From assembly GCA_963556255.1 (NCBI GenBank), contig OY744617.1, positions 30,323,648-30,387,647 of the forward strand: a stretch of 64,000 nt of DNA, given 5' to 3'. Below, piece by piece: positions 52,101-60,429 of the stretch. The notes below the pieces were generated by a model, which ran no database searches, was not told the DNA's origin, and saw only the letters and a list, made by a program, of their open reading frames with translations. Both the position numbers and the translations under genes were made by a program. This stretch comes from Allolobophora icterica (taxonomy: Eukaryota; Annelida; Clitellata; Crassiclitellata; Lumbricidae). Position 1 is the first letter of the stretch. Each line of letters starts with the position of its first letter.

Positions 52101-55100
52101 AACTTGTACTACTGTTGTCCGCTTTTATTTTGCTTTCACGATTTTGAAGTGGTACCGGGTGTGACTGATCGACGATGGTTACCAGATCGGGAGACAGTGG
52201 GCGACTTTTCTCTCCTTTAGTTCTCCTGGCCCTTGGGGTCCGGTAGAGCCCAGGTTCATGATAGAGGGCCTGTTAAGGTTGGCGATTTGTCAGGTACGAC
52301 AGGTTGCCAGTAGGGTGGTGGTTCGGATCGAAAGCATCATTAAATAGGCTGTCGCTATCACGGTTCTCATCGTTGTTTGGCGTACGTGCAGGGTGCCGAG
52401 ATTGTTGATATACCGCCCTATAACCAAAGGTGCATTTGGTTCCTTGCTCTCTAAGTGGATCTGGGTTGGGGATGTTCCTGTCACGTTTGATTAAGGTCCC
52501 CGATTTTGGCAGAGATGCTCCGCATCTAAGTAAGGTGGGGAGAGTGTGGCGGTCAAGGCCACAGTGCGTAAGTGGGAGGATTTATTTTATGCGAATAGCA
52601 TCGTTTCTCTTAATTTTACATGCGAAGGCCCAGCATCGATCATTTAATTTTTATTTAATTTCAATAGGCAACTGGTCAGCAATGACCGTGGTAGGGAAGA
52701 CGGATTATATATTTTAAGCCACGGTATAGTGTGGTGAGGGATAAGTAGAGCCTGCCTCACGGTGCGCTGCTTTATACGTGAAGAGTTGGTTCGACTCTTC
52801 ATACATAGCAATACTGTTAAACAGCGTTGTTGGTTAGCGATTCAGTTACCGATTCAAATATACTGCACTCAGTGTGGTAGGCGAGTGATTTTGGTTACGA
52901 CAGAGTCAGAGTTCGAGTTTCCGGTTAGTACAAATATATTTACGGACGAAAGGGGCGTTCGAATAATATAATCAGGCGATCCCGAGTACAGCTAAAGAAG
53001 TTCACTGTTGGGAGACGGGCCGACAGCGCCGATCCGGCGGGTTGGATCCCTCAGTTGATCGCGAAGCGGTCTAGATCCCGATCGTGGGAAATCTACGGCT
53101 GAGTAATACTCGGGGAAGGATACCGTTGATACACAGGAAAACCAATTCAGTGTGAGATCGAAAACCAGGGTGAATTTGGCGACGGGCAGGAAAGTCCCTC
53201 TTGGGTTTTGAAGAACTCCGCGATCGGAGCTTGTCCTGTAACCCATGGGAGTAAAGGTGACCTTCTTAAGGTAGCCATTTTCTGGAATTCTGAAATCCTT
53301 GAAACCAAGAGTAAATTTGGCGTCGGGCAAGGAAATCCCTCTTGGAGTTCGAAGAACTCCAAGATCCGACAGTGTTTGGTTTTATCCACTGAGAAGAGTT
53401 TTACGCGATTTCGGCGTACTCGACACAGGGGAAGTTCTACGCGCTTTCGGCGTACTCGGCCGGGAGGGTTTTACGCGACTTCGGCGTCTTCGGCTGGGAG
53501 AGTTTTACGCGACTTCGGCACTCGGTGAAGTGACCGTCGGGATACCTGAAAAAAACCAATTTAGTACAAAAACGATAATAAGGGTAAATTTGGCGACAGG
53601 CAGGAAATTCCCTCTTGGGTTTTGAAGAACTCCGCGAGCGAAGCTTGTCCGGTTACCTGTGGGAGTAAGTGTGACCTTCGTTAGGGAACCAAAATTCGGA
53701 AATTCTTGGGAACAAAATTCAAGACATTCTGGTAACCTTACGGGGTCAGCGTTACATTTGGATTGTGACACTTGGATGGCTGACACGCCGGTGGAGCGTT
53801 GGAGGGGCTCCATCGCCCGGTAACTAAAAATAGTTACTGGGAAAGACCACTGTTACCGAAAGACCGCAGTACGGGAAAAGACCGCCCGACAACTGATTAC
53901 AGTGCGGTAAGACCAGGAAAAACGATAGAGTCAGGAAAATCTTGTATTCAAACCAATCGTTATTCAGAGCAAATAACTTGGTGATCGAAACACGTAGTTC
54001 CGAGAACTGACCGAAGGCGAAGTAGGGCCCACCTCGTGCGCCGGTCGGAACACAGTTCTGCGTGCGGTTAGGGAGGTTTTAGACCTAGAACCTGTCCTAT
54101 CAGAAGAGAGTGTCGTGAGACCAGTACACCGCGTTAATATCACACGTGCATATATTATCGCAAGATGTTCGCGTGTTTGAGACAGCACGACGTGACGACT
54201 CGTCAGATGTACACCTTGTCCTCTCGGACAAGAGAACGTTCAGAGATTTCCCCTATTGACGATAACTCGAGAGTCATGAGATGCAGAATGGTACGTGAGG
54301 GTTCGGTTAAGGTGGAGAAAAAGAGGAAGTCTTTGACTAAGAGATCTCACAGGAAGCTGAGGACTCCTGCCGGCAAGAGAGCGAACCCTGTTCTAAAGGA
54401 CGGCCATCCTGAGGACGAGGACGTTGCCCACCCGGCGACCGCGGCAGTGGCAGAGTCCGAAAGTGAGATGGAGCTTGACAGCGACACTGTTCGCAAACAA
54501 GCGATACCCTCGGAACCTCCTCTTGGAGGAATGGGCACTGAGAGCGGAGACGGGGAACCGCTCGTCTACATCAGAAGTAGACAGGATAGTGACCCGGGTG
54601 ACTCCAGAAGGTCAGTTGGCTGGAGCCGAACCCAGCCCGACGACGAAGCAGCGTCTCGGGTAAGACCGACACAAATTGGTACCATGTCTGATGAAGGGTT
54701 AGTTGATCTCGAGCGACGAACGTCACATATATACATGCCTATATACAATACATACATTCATAGGTGTAACTACGGGTCGGGATCGCCTGTGACTAGTCTC
54801 TGTCTTAGTGGCGCTATATAAATTTACAATTACCATCACCACTGCCATACATGTACACTCACACATGCATGCTGACAGACCTACACAGTTATAAGCACAT
54901 ACTGCTCGAATCTCACACACGTACATGAAACCATACAAGCACGAGCCTCTATTGCGTCATAATTGGTAGGTTGCTTACAGTTTTCGTTCCTAGGTTTTCT
55001 ACTCGACAGCGGAGTACGGCTCTGTCGCCTGGGGAGACAGTGATGTTGTTGGAGGTCGGTCTGAAGATGGGGCGTATGGGGTCGTTGTTGTTGGAGACGG

Positions 55101-55170
55101 AGATGTAGGAGGCCAGCCTCTGAGGCATCACCATGTCGGATGATGCTACGGCTGCTGACGATGCCACAGT
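39862..55170 (-). CDS. Dpr/IgLON-like two-Ig cell-surface protein (partial)
   Basis: Three minus-strand exons splice in phase: 54979-55170, 42060-42273 and 39862-40149. They encode about 231 residues: a short lead, Ig1 and Ig2. Ig1 carries GDRAVLRCRV, VTWKKQN and DEGIYQCQIST. Ig2 carries GGTIQLICNATGKP, VEWYKGD, DAGIYICRSS and ATITVHILNG. The CQIST and V-H-LNG endings are hallmarks of arthropod Dpr proteins, part of the wider Dpr/DIP/IgLON (Wirin) family of neuronal recognition proteins, which are secreted, GPI-linked or membrane-bound. Signal-peptide and C-terminal anchor exons were not found. The 12.7-kb intron between the Ig1 halves holds a complete LTR retrotransposon. Lachesin or another two-to-three-Ig relative is the main alternative. 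Confidence 0.85.
40220..40475 (-). repeat. SINE family A2, inverted copy
   Basis: The complement of GTGGTGGCTCAGTGGTAAGT, the GGTTCGAATCCC B-box and the same body and AATAAATAA tail as 33640-33875. It lies just 5' of the Ig2 exon on the coding strand. Confidence 0.85.
40500..40826. repeat. (CATA)n with a central (CGTA)n palindrome
   Basis: CATA repeats from 40540 to 40825 switch to pure CGTA at about 40692-40728, giving a self-complementary ACGTACGT stretch. Confidence 0.95.
40880..41290 (+). pseudogene. LINE reverse-transcriptase relic with (CCATA)n insert
   Basis: A frame at 40886-41095 contains AFKVSTLVYKCLHEIPPQ, resembling the FK-LTLVYKALHG-AP block near the end of LINE reverse transcriptases. 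A CCATA array (41108-41188) follows, then a MRCPSNSLTLKTYLFTSYD-like piece in another frame. Confidence 0.5.
41300..41370. repeat. AT-rich palindrome
   Basis: ATAATAATATATTATTATTA followed by ATATAATATTATTATCATAA forms a self-complementary cluster. Confidence 0.6.
41385..41515 (+). repeat. Family D repeat
   Basis: CCTGCCTCTCTGTCTTACGG, GGCTTGGTTTTGGTGTGCCA and TTGTGCATTAGACACCGGCG match the copies at 22800 and (inverted) 18390. Confidence 0.65.
41597..41815 (+). repeat. SINE family C copy
   Basis: It has GATCGATAGTATAGCGGCTA, CACTGACCGCACCCTGTCAG and CTCATATGCCGAGGCTAAGA. The B-box is partly deleted. It runs into the minisatellite at 41815. Confidence 0.75.
41815..42052. repeat. 22-bp minisatellite beside the Ig1 exon
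   Basis: About 11 units of GTACCACAGAAGATACACGT with A/G variants at AGAAGAAAC and GAACATAC. It begins at the SINE end and stops about seven bases from the donor of exon 42060-42273. Confidence 0.9.
42060..42273 (-). CDS. Ig1 second-half exon of Dpr-like gene
   Basis: The acceptor GCTGGTCAG is followed by VTWKKQNEVHPLTIGMYPFA, SRISVDFNQRMSEWSLIIQD and DEGIYQCQISTKNELDTYDI, ending NVK. The core tryptophan and second cysteine are present. The donor A/GTAAGT is strong, phase 1, and is followed at once by a 22-bp minisatellite. Confidence 0.92.
42330..42850. repeat. (CATA)n microsatellite
   Basis: It is pure to 42432 and again 42470-42552, then degenerate to 42840. The retrotransposon lies immediately to the right. 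Met-Tyr-Val-Cys and Thr-Tyr-Ile-His frames through it are spurious. Confidence 0.95.
42858..45040 (+). repeat. 5' LTR
   Basis: It is 2,183 bp, TGTG...CACA. It contains a TATA-like ATTATATATTTTAAG at about 43017, a cluster of ACGCGACTTCGGCGT-type repeats (43709-43840), three copies of a TTTGGCG(A/T)CGGGCA box (about 43485, 43627, 43900), and the first 188 codons of the long frame starting at 44478. Confidence 0.93.
43484..43992 (+). repeat. Three imperfect direct repeats in LTR
   Basis: Blocks at 43484-43575, 43622-43675 and 43896-43992 share TTTGGCGACGGGCAGGAAA and CCCTCTTGGGTTTTGAAGAA, then CTCCGCGA-CG. The first and third also share GTGGGAGTAA-GTGACCTT. The same blocks recur in the 3' LTR. 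Confidence 0.85.
44478..51542 (+). CDS. Gag-Pol polyprotein of Ty3/Gypsy element (2,354 aa)
   Basis: Single frame, no break. Residues 1-188 lie in the 5' LTR and are charged and disordered; translation may really start later, for example at the Met near 45612. Order: gag-like capsid region around 755-920 (KYDGKSAIAAFLAKFE, LTGPASQLLWDM); CCHC zinc knuckle 1022-1035 (CYLCKRKGHMKRYC); protease active site DSG 1088-1090; reverse transcriptase with YLDD at 1551-1554; RNase H with TDAS near 1699-1702; integrase with the HHCC zinc finger (H-x6-H then C-x2-C) and catalytic D2015, D2075, E2111 (D-59-D-35-E); a GPF/Y-type module (YTGPFLVIQVLSPCLYRI); and an acidic tail. All catalytic residues are present, so it looks functional. 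No gag/pol frameshift signal is needed. Confidence 0.93.
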   Translation: MFACLRQHDVTTRQMYTLSSRTRERSEISPIDDNSRVMRCRMVREGSVKVEKKRKSLTKRSHRKLRTPAGKRANPVLKDGHPEDEDVAHPATAAVAESESEMELDSDTVRKQAIPSEPPLGGMGTESGDGEPLVYIRSRQDSDPGDSRRSVGWSRTQPDDEAASRVRPTQIGTMSDEGLVDLERRTSQTGTRSGVLTFSCHRTRQGQEDTEDESDEVPHSEHGGARPKLRKRKSKRRLLDETGAPDEISAFETEAGNRSGRERGFHEDNGWLITVPKTTEVVQNDVNNETFTHWRETVGESRFDRSKPLVDNRSGNLVQVQVPSIVRGRQPVQSRQACDRPRDIETGLKPRGDAVVQKTSGDIVAHQRNEGIRVPFTNMEEGRPRPVTDEVDWQAEMSYLRQSAAMMSSKLEELSVPAAQHAKSYRRETSGKPTGPGYQMDRRGKLQIEEPARSRGNTETREEVSLSGTSEKLRSRYLPEDSGRESHGKTARQSSRQRLLTRGRVEAKLRSSVSSSESDTDSVGPEEAMRTGVFDRKNLRQRGRHESYEKTERETYGKERLPEYERRGLKQALDRETERESNMGRDRDHLAWDETHERYSKGHKPDSRSRNCLRYDESDRPPESGKRDIREEDRRVTFVNGNSQSSRNKYKRSESKDYAGGEPRRKGQRPAEYISDEDSATSDDREMTTMYSKWRTGKTLGTLRGQSRHRSVVRTDEENDSRSNDGDNRRGNPKKSVGRSLVTRTRGEDRSDRGIRIKLEKYDGKSAIAAFLAKFEVCARCNRWSDQEKADQLMCALTGPASQLLWDMGAQRDVSWRELVERLKARYGSDDQTSLYRMKLRTYRQAHGETLSSVVQEVRRLMALAYPGPTSDIVETVACDAFIDALANQDLGQKVREREPVNLEAAYKHAVRLDAYGRSSTQGGDLDRRHARVKVTMEDRKDSSTEGQQSRRLEDLERKIKNLSRELDRVTINQNLGIVPRKPHERENSSDLAVGDQRTTEPNVGWRRIYPPTRLRNPDIECYLCKRKGHMKRYCPQRNAETNGATGTSEPTKAEPIQEETQNRLVKGSRVAYVVARLAGKRIHCLLDSGSEMSLVPRRFVLDAVLVPSEQRLLAANGSQIKVDGETNLKIRIGKQVYPVPCLVTDQVTEVILGLSWLEANQARWDFASRCVFLGSEKIPLKEVVTESMCRRVIVQEDIIVPPRSEVDVPAWVVYPHFQKDNEDWTTIPMELSKDLIIGRTLVTGRDTEVWIRMLNVGDRDSLVKKRTECPLERVNVVDVTVNRARTESYDEPYRSENPEKPMGPGYPEERRGKQQSTIDRFGSKISTTASVAEQTLNPLAEQTLKRLWEEVPADISEEERIRLRKLVLTYSATFSLNESDNGFTSVIQHEIDTGQEKPVRQPLRRQPLSMLPEVDRQVEDMLRQGIIEPSISEWASNVVMVKKKDGSMRFCIDYRQLNLKTRKDAHPLPLIRESLDTLGGARWYSTFDLRAGYHQMALHPRDKHKTGFVTRRGSFQFKVLPFGLCNSPASFCRLMNLVLTGLNYDICLVYLDDIIVFSRDVETHMQRLEMIFRRLQEYNLKLKPSKCYLLQQRVLFLGHVLSEEGVATDPSKIKAVEEWSAPRNLRQVRSFVGLCSYYRRFIHDFAVVAQPLHFLTRKNVPFRWTDECQGAFEELKRKLVSAPILGLPNDEGQYILDTDASAYAIGAVLSQVQEGEETVICYASRLLSTAERNYNVTRRELLAVVYFLKEFRQYLLGSKFLLRTDHSALQWLRRTPEPIGQQARWLEMIEEFDMEICHRPGAKHGNADAMSRGPGEEQPKVVTMRVTNEDVMWARPIGEVTRSEVTSEDTGQEIRWTKEFLRREQQSDCNIGTVLDWKESKHHPTQAELSPANGEVKVLVSNWNQLEVLQGVLHRGWIQGNTGKAERSQLVVPLSLRQEMLQLTHASFAGGHFGIRKSLTQLQRRAYWPSWKDDVRRFCQRCDRCARYRREKPPRQGYMQTPVVGEPMERFGIDITGPHPVSSKGNKYILTAIDYFSRWAEALPIRNQEAVTVAESLMVHVFSRFGMPRQILTDQGPCFESKLFKELCKRMEIDKVRTTPYRPSGNGMIERFHRTLNMLIGKVVSERQKDWDVHVPYVMAAYRGTEHEATQRTPNFLFLGRENHTPLDLILAQVTEFERPSYSDMEEYVEKQKEKMERSYRLVREQLKRVAERRKKAYDLRVRPSKFAQGDWVYYYYPRLRSGRKTKWARYYTGPFLVIQVLSPCLYRIQKSPKSTLMVVHVDKLKPFYGKPPSTWLPERDRNLELPTVDWPVLAQDPNAEHEPEEPSENPDETADPELLPGRRTRRRPRLDG
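45044..45061 (+). promoter_or_regulatory. Primer-binding site
   Basis: TGGTACCAGAAGTGGGGT begins three bases after the 5' LTR. It starts with the TGG that pairs with a tRNA CCA end. The cognate tRNA (possibly a Leu type) cannot be fixed without the host tRNA set. It lies inside the long open frame. Confidence 0.7.
51543..52531 (+). repeat. 3' non-coding region with imperfect repeats
   Basis: AACGCTTAATTGCGTTGGTT occurs near 51611 and 51727, with a variant (CTTCATTGCG) near 51851. Each is followed by a related TTTC-GTT-CCTTTTGATGA stretch, a tandem period of roughly 120 bp. No env-like frame is present. Confidence 0.75.
52532..52544 (+). promoter_or_regulatory. Polypurine tract
   Basis: AAGGTGGGGAGAG abuts the TGTGG start of the 3' LTR, the usual place for plus-strand priming. 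Confidence 0.8.
52545..54727 (+). repeat. 3' LTR
   Basis: It matches 42858-45040 base for base at an offset of 9,687, apart from 53684. It follows a purine tract. The frame from 54165 runs through its end and stops in flanking DNA at 54821, so that short frame is only an LTR copy of the gag-pol start. Confidence 0.93.
54735..54978. other. Intron of Ig gene right of the retrotransposon
   Basis: It contains CATACATTCATAGGTG and a decayed SINE-like TGGCGCTATATAAATTTACA piece (about 54808-54830). No coding sequence was seen before the 54979 exon edge. Confidence 0.5.
54979..55170 (-). CDS. Ig1 first-half exon of Dpr-like gene
   Basis: The frame reads SYISVSNNNDPIRPIFRPTS, NNITVSPGDRAVLRCRVENL and GTKT, ending at a GTAAGC donor (phase 0) that joins VTWKKQ of the next exon. 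The upstream limit is a candidate CAACAG acceptor at 55171-55172; the frame stays open beyond, so that end is tentative. Confidence 0.75.
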
Positions 55171-55194
55171 CTGTTGGCAGGCTTCAACAACAAA

Positions 55195-55600
55195 ACCATG
55201 TATGTATGTATGTATGTATGTATGTATGTATGTATGTATGTATGTATGTATGTATGTATGTATGTATGTATGTATGTATGTATGTATGTATGTATGTATG
55301 TATGTATGTATGTATGTATGTATGCATGTATGTACGTTTGTATGTATGTATGTATGTATGTATGTATGTATGACATATGTATATATGAATGGACGAATGA
55401 ATGTATGTTTGTATGTATGTATCTATTTTTGTATGTTGGAATGTATGTATGCATGTATGTATGTTTGCATGTACGTACATATGTATGTATCTTTGTATGC
55501 TGGAATGTATGTATGTACTATGTATGTATGTATATATCTGATGTTTATATATAGGTATGCTGCTTGTATTTGTATGTATGTACATGTATACATGTGAAAG
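55195..55600. repeat. (ATGT)n microsatellite
   Basis: Pure from 55195 to about 55325, then degenerate to 55600. It starts some 25 bases from the candidate acceptor of the Ig1 exon. Confidence 0.95.
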
Positions 55601-55659
55601 TCAATGAGGGCAGTGTATATTACATATAATATACAGAGAGTCCGGTTTATATCTAGAGA

Positions 55660-55711
55660 GATAGAGAGGGATAATTAGAGAGAGACACACACACACAGAG
55701 GCTGAGAAGAG

Positions 55712-55798
<87 letters not shown>

Positions 55799-56075
55799 GA
55801 GACAGAGAGACAGAGAGAGAGAGAGAGAGACAGAGAGAGAGAGACAGAGACAGAGAGAGAGACACAGAGAGAGACACAGAGAGAGAGAGAGACAGAGAGA
55901 CAGAGAGAGAGAGAGACAGAGAGAGAGACAGAGAGAGAGAGAGCGGAGAGAAGTACAAGTAAGAAGGAGAGAATGAGAGAATGAAGCAGACACAGAGAAG
56001 GAAGCTGTCGACCAAGACAGAGACAAAGAGAGAGACAGAGACAGAGACAGACAGCGACAAAGAGAGAGACTGCTT
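55660..56075. repeat. (GA)n/(GACA)n purine-rich tract
   Basis: Over 400 bp of AGAGAGAGACAGAGAG. Ser/Leu frames on the other strand are spurious. Confidence 0.95.
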
Positions 56076-56455
56076 CGGACTAATTTGCAATTATCGGCTG
56101 CTGACAAAGTCGATTCCTCTCCTGCCTCCATCTTTAATGATGTCGTCCGTTTTAATAAGCTGACGGCTTAGTGCGATTTGGTCTTCTCAGAAGAGCGCTC
56201 TGATTGGACTTAAAATAGAGCGGAAATAATAATTGGTCTTATTACAGGTTCAAATCAATGACATTTCAGGACAGGTTCTTCCTTGATGGAACAGAATCTT
56301 TTATCTGATTAAACGTTTAAAACTCTGTATGTCAAATTTCGTCTGGTATTCTGGAGGTTTTGTACTTCAGTCATCGCTACTCTTCGAATTTGATCATAGG
56401 GTTTTCTCCAACCTCCATAAAAAAATCAACAAGGTCAGGTCGTACCTATCCTAAT

Positions 56456-56950
56456 CAGTGATGGGCACTAAACTATTTTATTTAGTTAAACTAAAACTAT
56501 TTTCTAACTAAAAGAAATAGTTTAACTAAAGTTGGCAACTGATTTTGGAAATTAGATAACTAAACTAAAAAAAGTAGTTAAACTTTTTCCAACTTTTTTC
56601 CAACTTTTTATGACAAAGATTTTAACAATTAAAGACGTTAAGTGAACTGTAATAATGCAGAGCGTCAATGACAATTTCACCTTCAAACTATGCAATGTGT
56701 ACTGTTCTGGCATTCAGTTACACGTGTACTGTCAGTAGTGTATGAATTAAAAAAAACAGGCTGTTAATGCCAAAGCCATGCAGTGTTAAAATGTTTTTCT
56801 GCTGACCATGTTCAATGTTCACTGTGGAAAAAAGTTGCATATTGTTGATTTTTTTATTTAAACTTTTTAGTTAGCAACTTACATTTTTTAGTTAAACTAT
56901 GGTTTTAACTAAAAGTTAGCAACTTTTTAGTTAACTATTGCCCATCACTG
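56456..56950. mobile_element. MITE with CAGTGATGGGCA termini
   Basis: The ends CAGTGATGGGCA and TGCCCATCACTG are inverted repeats. Subterminal TTTAGTTAAACTA-type motifs fill both arms. Flanks ATCCTAAT and AATCTAAT agree at six of eight, weakly supporting an 8-bp target duplication. There is no transposase. It belongs to the same broad class as the relic at 15099-15580. Confidence 0.7.
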
Positions 56951-57189
56951 AATCTAATCTAATCTAATCTAATATGATCTGATTTAATATAATCTAGTAT
57001 GTCCAGATGTAAACCATTTCCATTTCCTTAATCGTTATGACGAAAATCATGCGAAATTCTTAATCTCTTCAATATCACCTAGTGCCGCATCCCTGCAATG
57101 ATTAAAGTATCGTGTTAGGATACGACATCATTCTGCTGAACATTCTCATTCAACGATACAAGAACTCAGAAACCACTGGGGTTCTACAC

Positions 57190-57450
57190 GCTTCCATACA
57201 GGTAACATACCGTCAACCAAGAGGTCGCGGGTTGAAATCCCCGCTAGGGCAGAAATTTGGCTGGAGATTTCTGGTCCACCTGCACTCCCTAGCCAACTAT
57301 AATGAGTACACTGACCGTATACTGCCGGTGGGAAGGAGCTTGGGAGAGGACTGGCCATCCGCCCTCATATGCCGAGGCTAAGATAACGAAGTCGTTAACG
57401 CTTCAAACCCTTGGTACAACGCTACCTTAACGGACTGCTCTTCATCATTA
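57190..57450 (+). repeat. SINE family C copy
   Basis: The B-box is CGGGTTGAAATCCC and the body CTATAATGAGTACACTGACC, CTCATATGCCGAGGCTAAGA. The A-box end is diverged. Confidence 0.75.
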
Positions 57451-57504
57451 TCATCAACGTCTTGTCACGACCCATGCCAATGTGGCTAGAATGTGATGCC
57501 AGAA

Positions 57505-57975
57505 TGTGGTGATGGTGGTAGTGGTGGTGCTGGTGGTGGTGATGGTGGTTGTGGTGGTGGTGATGGTGGTGGTTTTGGTGGTGGTGATGGTGGTGGTGAT
57601 GGTAGTTGTGGTGGTGGTGATGGTGGTTGTGGTGGTAGTGGTGGTGGTGGTGATGGTGGTTGTGGTGGTGATGGTGGTGGTGGTGGTGGTTGTGGTGGTG
57701 GTGATGGTGGTTGTGGTGGTGGTGATGGTGGTTGTGGTGGTAGTGGTGGTGGTGGTGATGGTGGTTGTGGTGGTGATGGTGGTGGTGGTGGTGGTTGTGG
57801 TGGTGGTGATGGTGGTTGTGGTGGTAGTGGTGGTGGTGGTGATGGTGGTTGTGGTGGTGATGGTGGTGGTGGTGGTGGTTGTGGTGGTGGTGATGGTGGT
57901 TGTGGTGGTGGTGATGGTGGTTGTGGTGGTGGTGATGGTGGTTGTGGTGGTGGTGATGGTGGTGGTGGTGATGGT
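57505..57975. repeat. (GGT)n-based minisatellite with higher-order units
   Basis: GGTGATGGTGGTTGTGGTGG units group into larger repeats (about 57610, 57735 and 57810 onwards share the same series). All three frames on each strand are open (Gly-rich, Val-rich, Pro-rich), so no frame is favoured. Confidence 0.9.
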
Positions 57976-58144
57976 GTATTTGTCATCGAAACTGACGCCA
58001 GTGCATTTGCCAGTAAGTGCTAGTCGCAATTGCAGGCTTTCCTCTTCGACGATAAATACTGATCCATCCTAAGACCGCTGCTGTCATCATCAACAACTCA
58101 GGACCGTCGTAATCATAATCGTAATCACTATGATAATCATAATC

Positions 58145-58355
<211 letters not shown>

Positions 58356-58379
58356 ATTAATTATCATCATCATTATCAC

Positions 58380-58595
58380 CTTCTTGTTCTTCTTTTTCTT
58401 CTTCTTTTTCATGCTTCTTCATCTTCCTCTTTCTTCTTTCTTCTTCCTCCTCCTCCTCGTCATCTTCCTCCTCCTCCTCCTTCTTCCTCTTCCTCTTCCT
58501 CTTCTTCTTCTTCTTCTTCTTCTTCTTCTTCTTCTTCTTCTTCTTCTTCTTCTTCTTCTTCTTCTTCTTCTTCTTCTTCTTCTTCTTCTTCTTGC
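58380..58595. repeat. (TTC)n pyrimidine tract
   Basis: Mixed TTC/TCC to 58500, then about 90 bp of pure CTT. It can form triplex (H-DNA). Confidence 0.95.
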
Positions 58596-58619
58596 ACTAC
58601 ATCGACTGTCTGTCTAGTC

Positions 58620-58930
58620 GAGATTTAGTACAGAAACATTACTGTCCGCCATCACCCGATACAACCCACCAGACCTTATGATAGCATTTTGATTCGCAGC
58701 CCAAAGACATTCTACGCGATTCGCAGCCACGTCCTCCGCCTCGACCCATCCCCTATGAACCTGCTCAGCGCCATCCCTCTTCGACCATTCGGTCGTGTAC
58801 TTGCACCCTCTGAGGGGTTGAAGCATCTCCGGCGACAGAGGATGCCACGGCAGCGGAGGCAGAGATCACGTTAAATCATTGCGCTGATGGCGACAGCCAT
58901 GAGGAACGGTTCTGTTCGTTTGGTACTGCA
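58620..58930. other. Unique island; possible exon-like remnant
   Basis: On the minus strand, 58800-58870 reads SASAAVASSVAG, then PQRVQVHD in one frame. This loosely resembles the lead of the Ig1 exon (SSAAVASSDMVMPQRL at 55110-55160). There is no convincing splice pair or Ig core. It may be a diverged duplicate or chance. Confidence 0.25.
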
Positions 58931-59184
58931 GAATCGATCGCATCCTTGTCATCTTGCTCCGTACTCTTCATCATCATCCTTCTGTTTCACCTTCCTCCAT
59001 CTTTTATCCTGCTCCAGCTACTCCTCGGCGTTTTTCTCCGCCTCCCGTTCCATCTTCTCTGCTCCTCTTCCTCACGTTTCCGCCTCATCTTCTATTTATC
59101 TTCTTTGTATGCCTGTTTGTCTTCTTTCTTCACCTCTGGCTTTGTCTGTCTGTCTCTGTCTCTCTCACCCGTCCTCTTCCCATT

Positions 59185-59660
<476 letters not shown>

Positions 59661-59894
59661 TCATGAATATCATCCCCATTTTCTTCATTATCGCCGTCGT
59701 AATCCTCGCAGCTGTTGAATATCTTGCGTGGCAATTGACACCAGTCGCAAACAGTTAAGAATCTCATCAGCCAAATCATCCATGTGTATTTATGCAGTCA
59801 CGCACACCTATCGACCAATGTCTGTGTAGTTTCCCACCTACAGAACTGACCTATCTACCGTCCTACTCACCCTCATGTATTCTACTACTGCTGC

Positions 59895-60175
<281 letters not shown>

Positions 60176-60214
60176 ATTATAACATAGATGCATACATACA
60201 GTACACTCCAAACA

Positions 60215-60400
60215 TACATGGATAGAGAGAAAAAGGTCAAAAGCGAGGAAGATAGAGAAAGATAATGGGGATTGTTACAGAGACAGTGTAAGATAGAAAG
60301 AGAGACAGACAGACAGACAGACAGAGAGATAGAGAGAGACAGACAATCAGGCAGAGAGACAGAGACAGAGACAGACAGACAGACAGACAGACATAGATTG
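60215..60400. repeat. (GACA)n/(GA)n tract
   Basis: AGACAGACAGACAGACAG units with GAGAGA interruptions. Confidence 0.9.
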
Positions 60401-60429
60401 AAACGGGCACAGAGGGTCATTGCCCATGA

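Larger units (their letters stand above)
42858..54727 (+). mobile_element. Complete Ty3/Gypsy LTR retrotransposon
   Basis: Two 2,183-bp direct LTRs (42858-45040, 52545-54727) begin TGTGGCGG and end ACGTCACA, so both have TG...CA termini. The 4-bp sequence TATA flanks both ends (42854-42857, 54728-54731), as Ty3/Gypsy integrases produce. By eye the LTRs differ at one base only (T at 43997, G at 53684). The domain order gag, protease, RT, RNase H, integrase identifies Ty3/Gypsy. The coding frame is unbroken. No env or chromodomain was seen. It lies antisense in an intron of the Ig gene. It is 11,870 bp and looks recently inserted and possibly still mobile. Confidence 0.95.

Noticed and set aside
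54165..54821. Separate 218-codon gene at the right end of the retrotransposon
   Set aside because: It is the 3' LTR copy of the gag-pol start, running into flanking DNA; it has no independent support.
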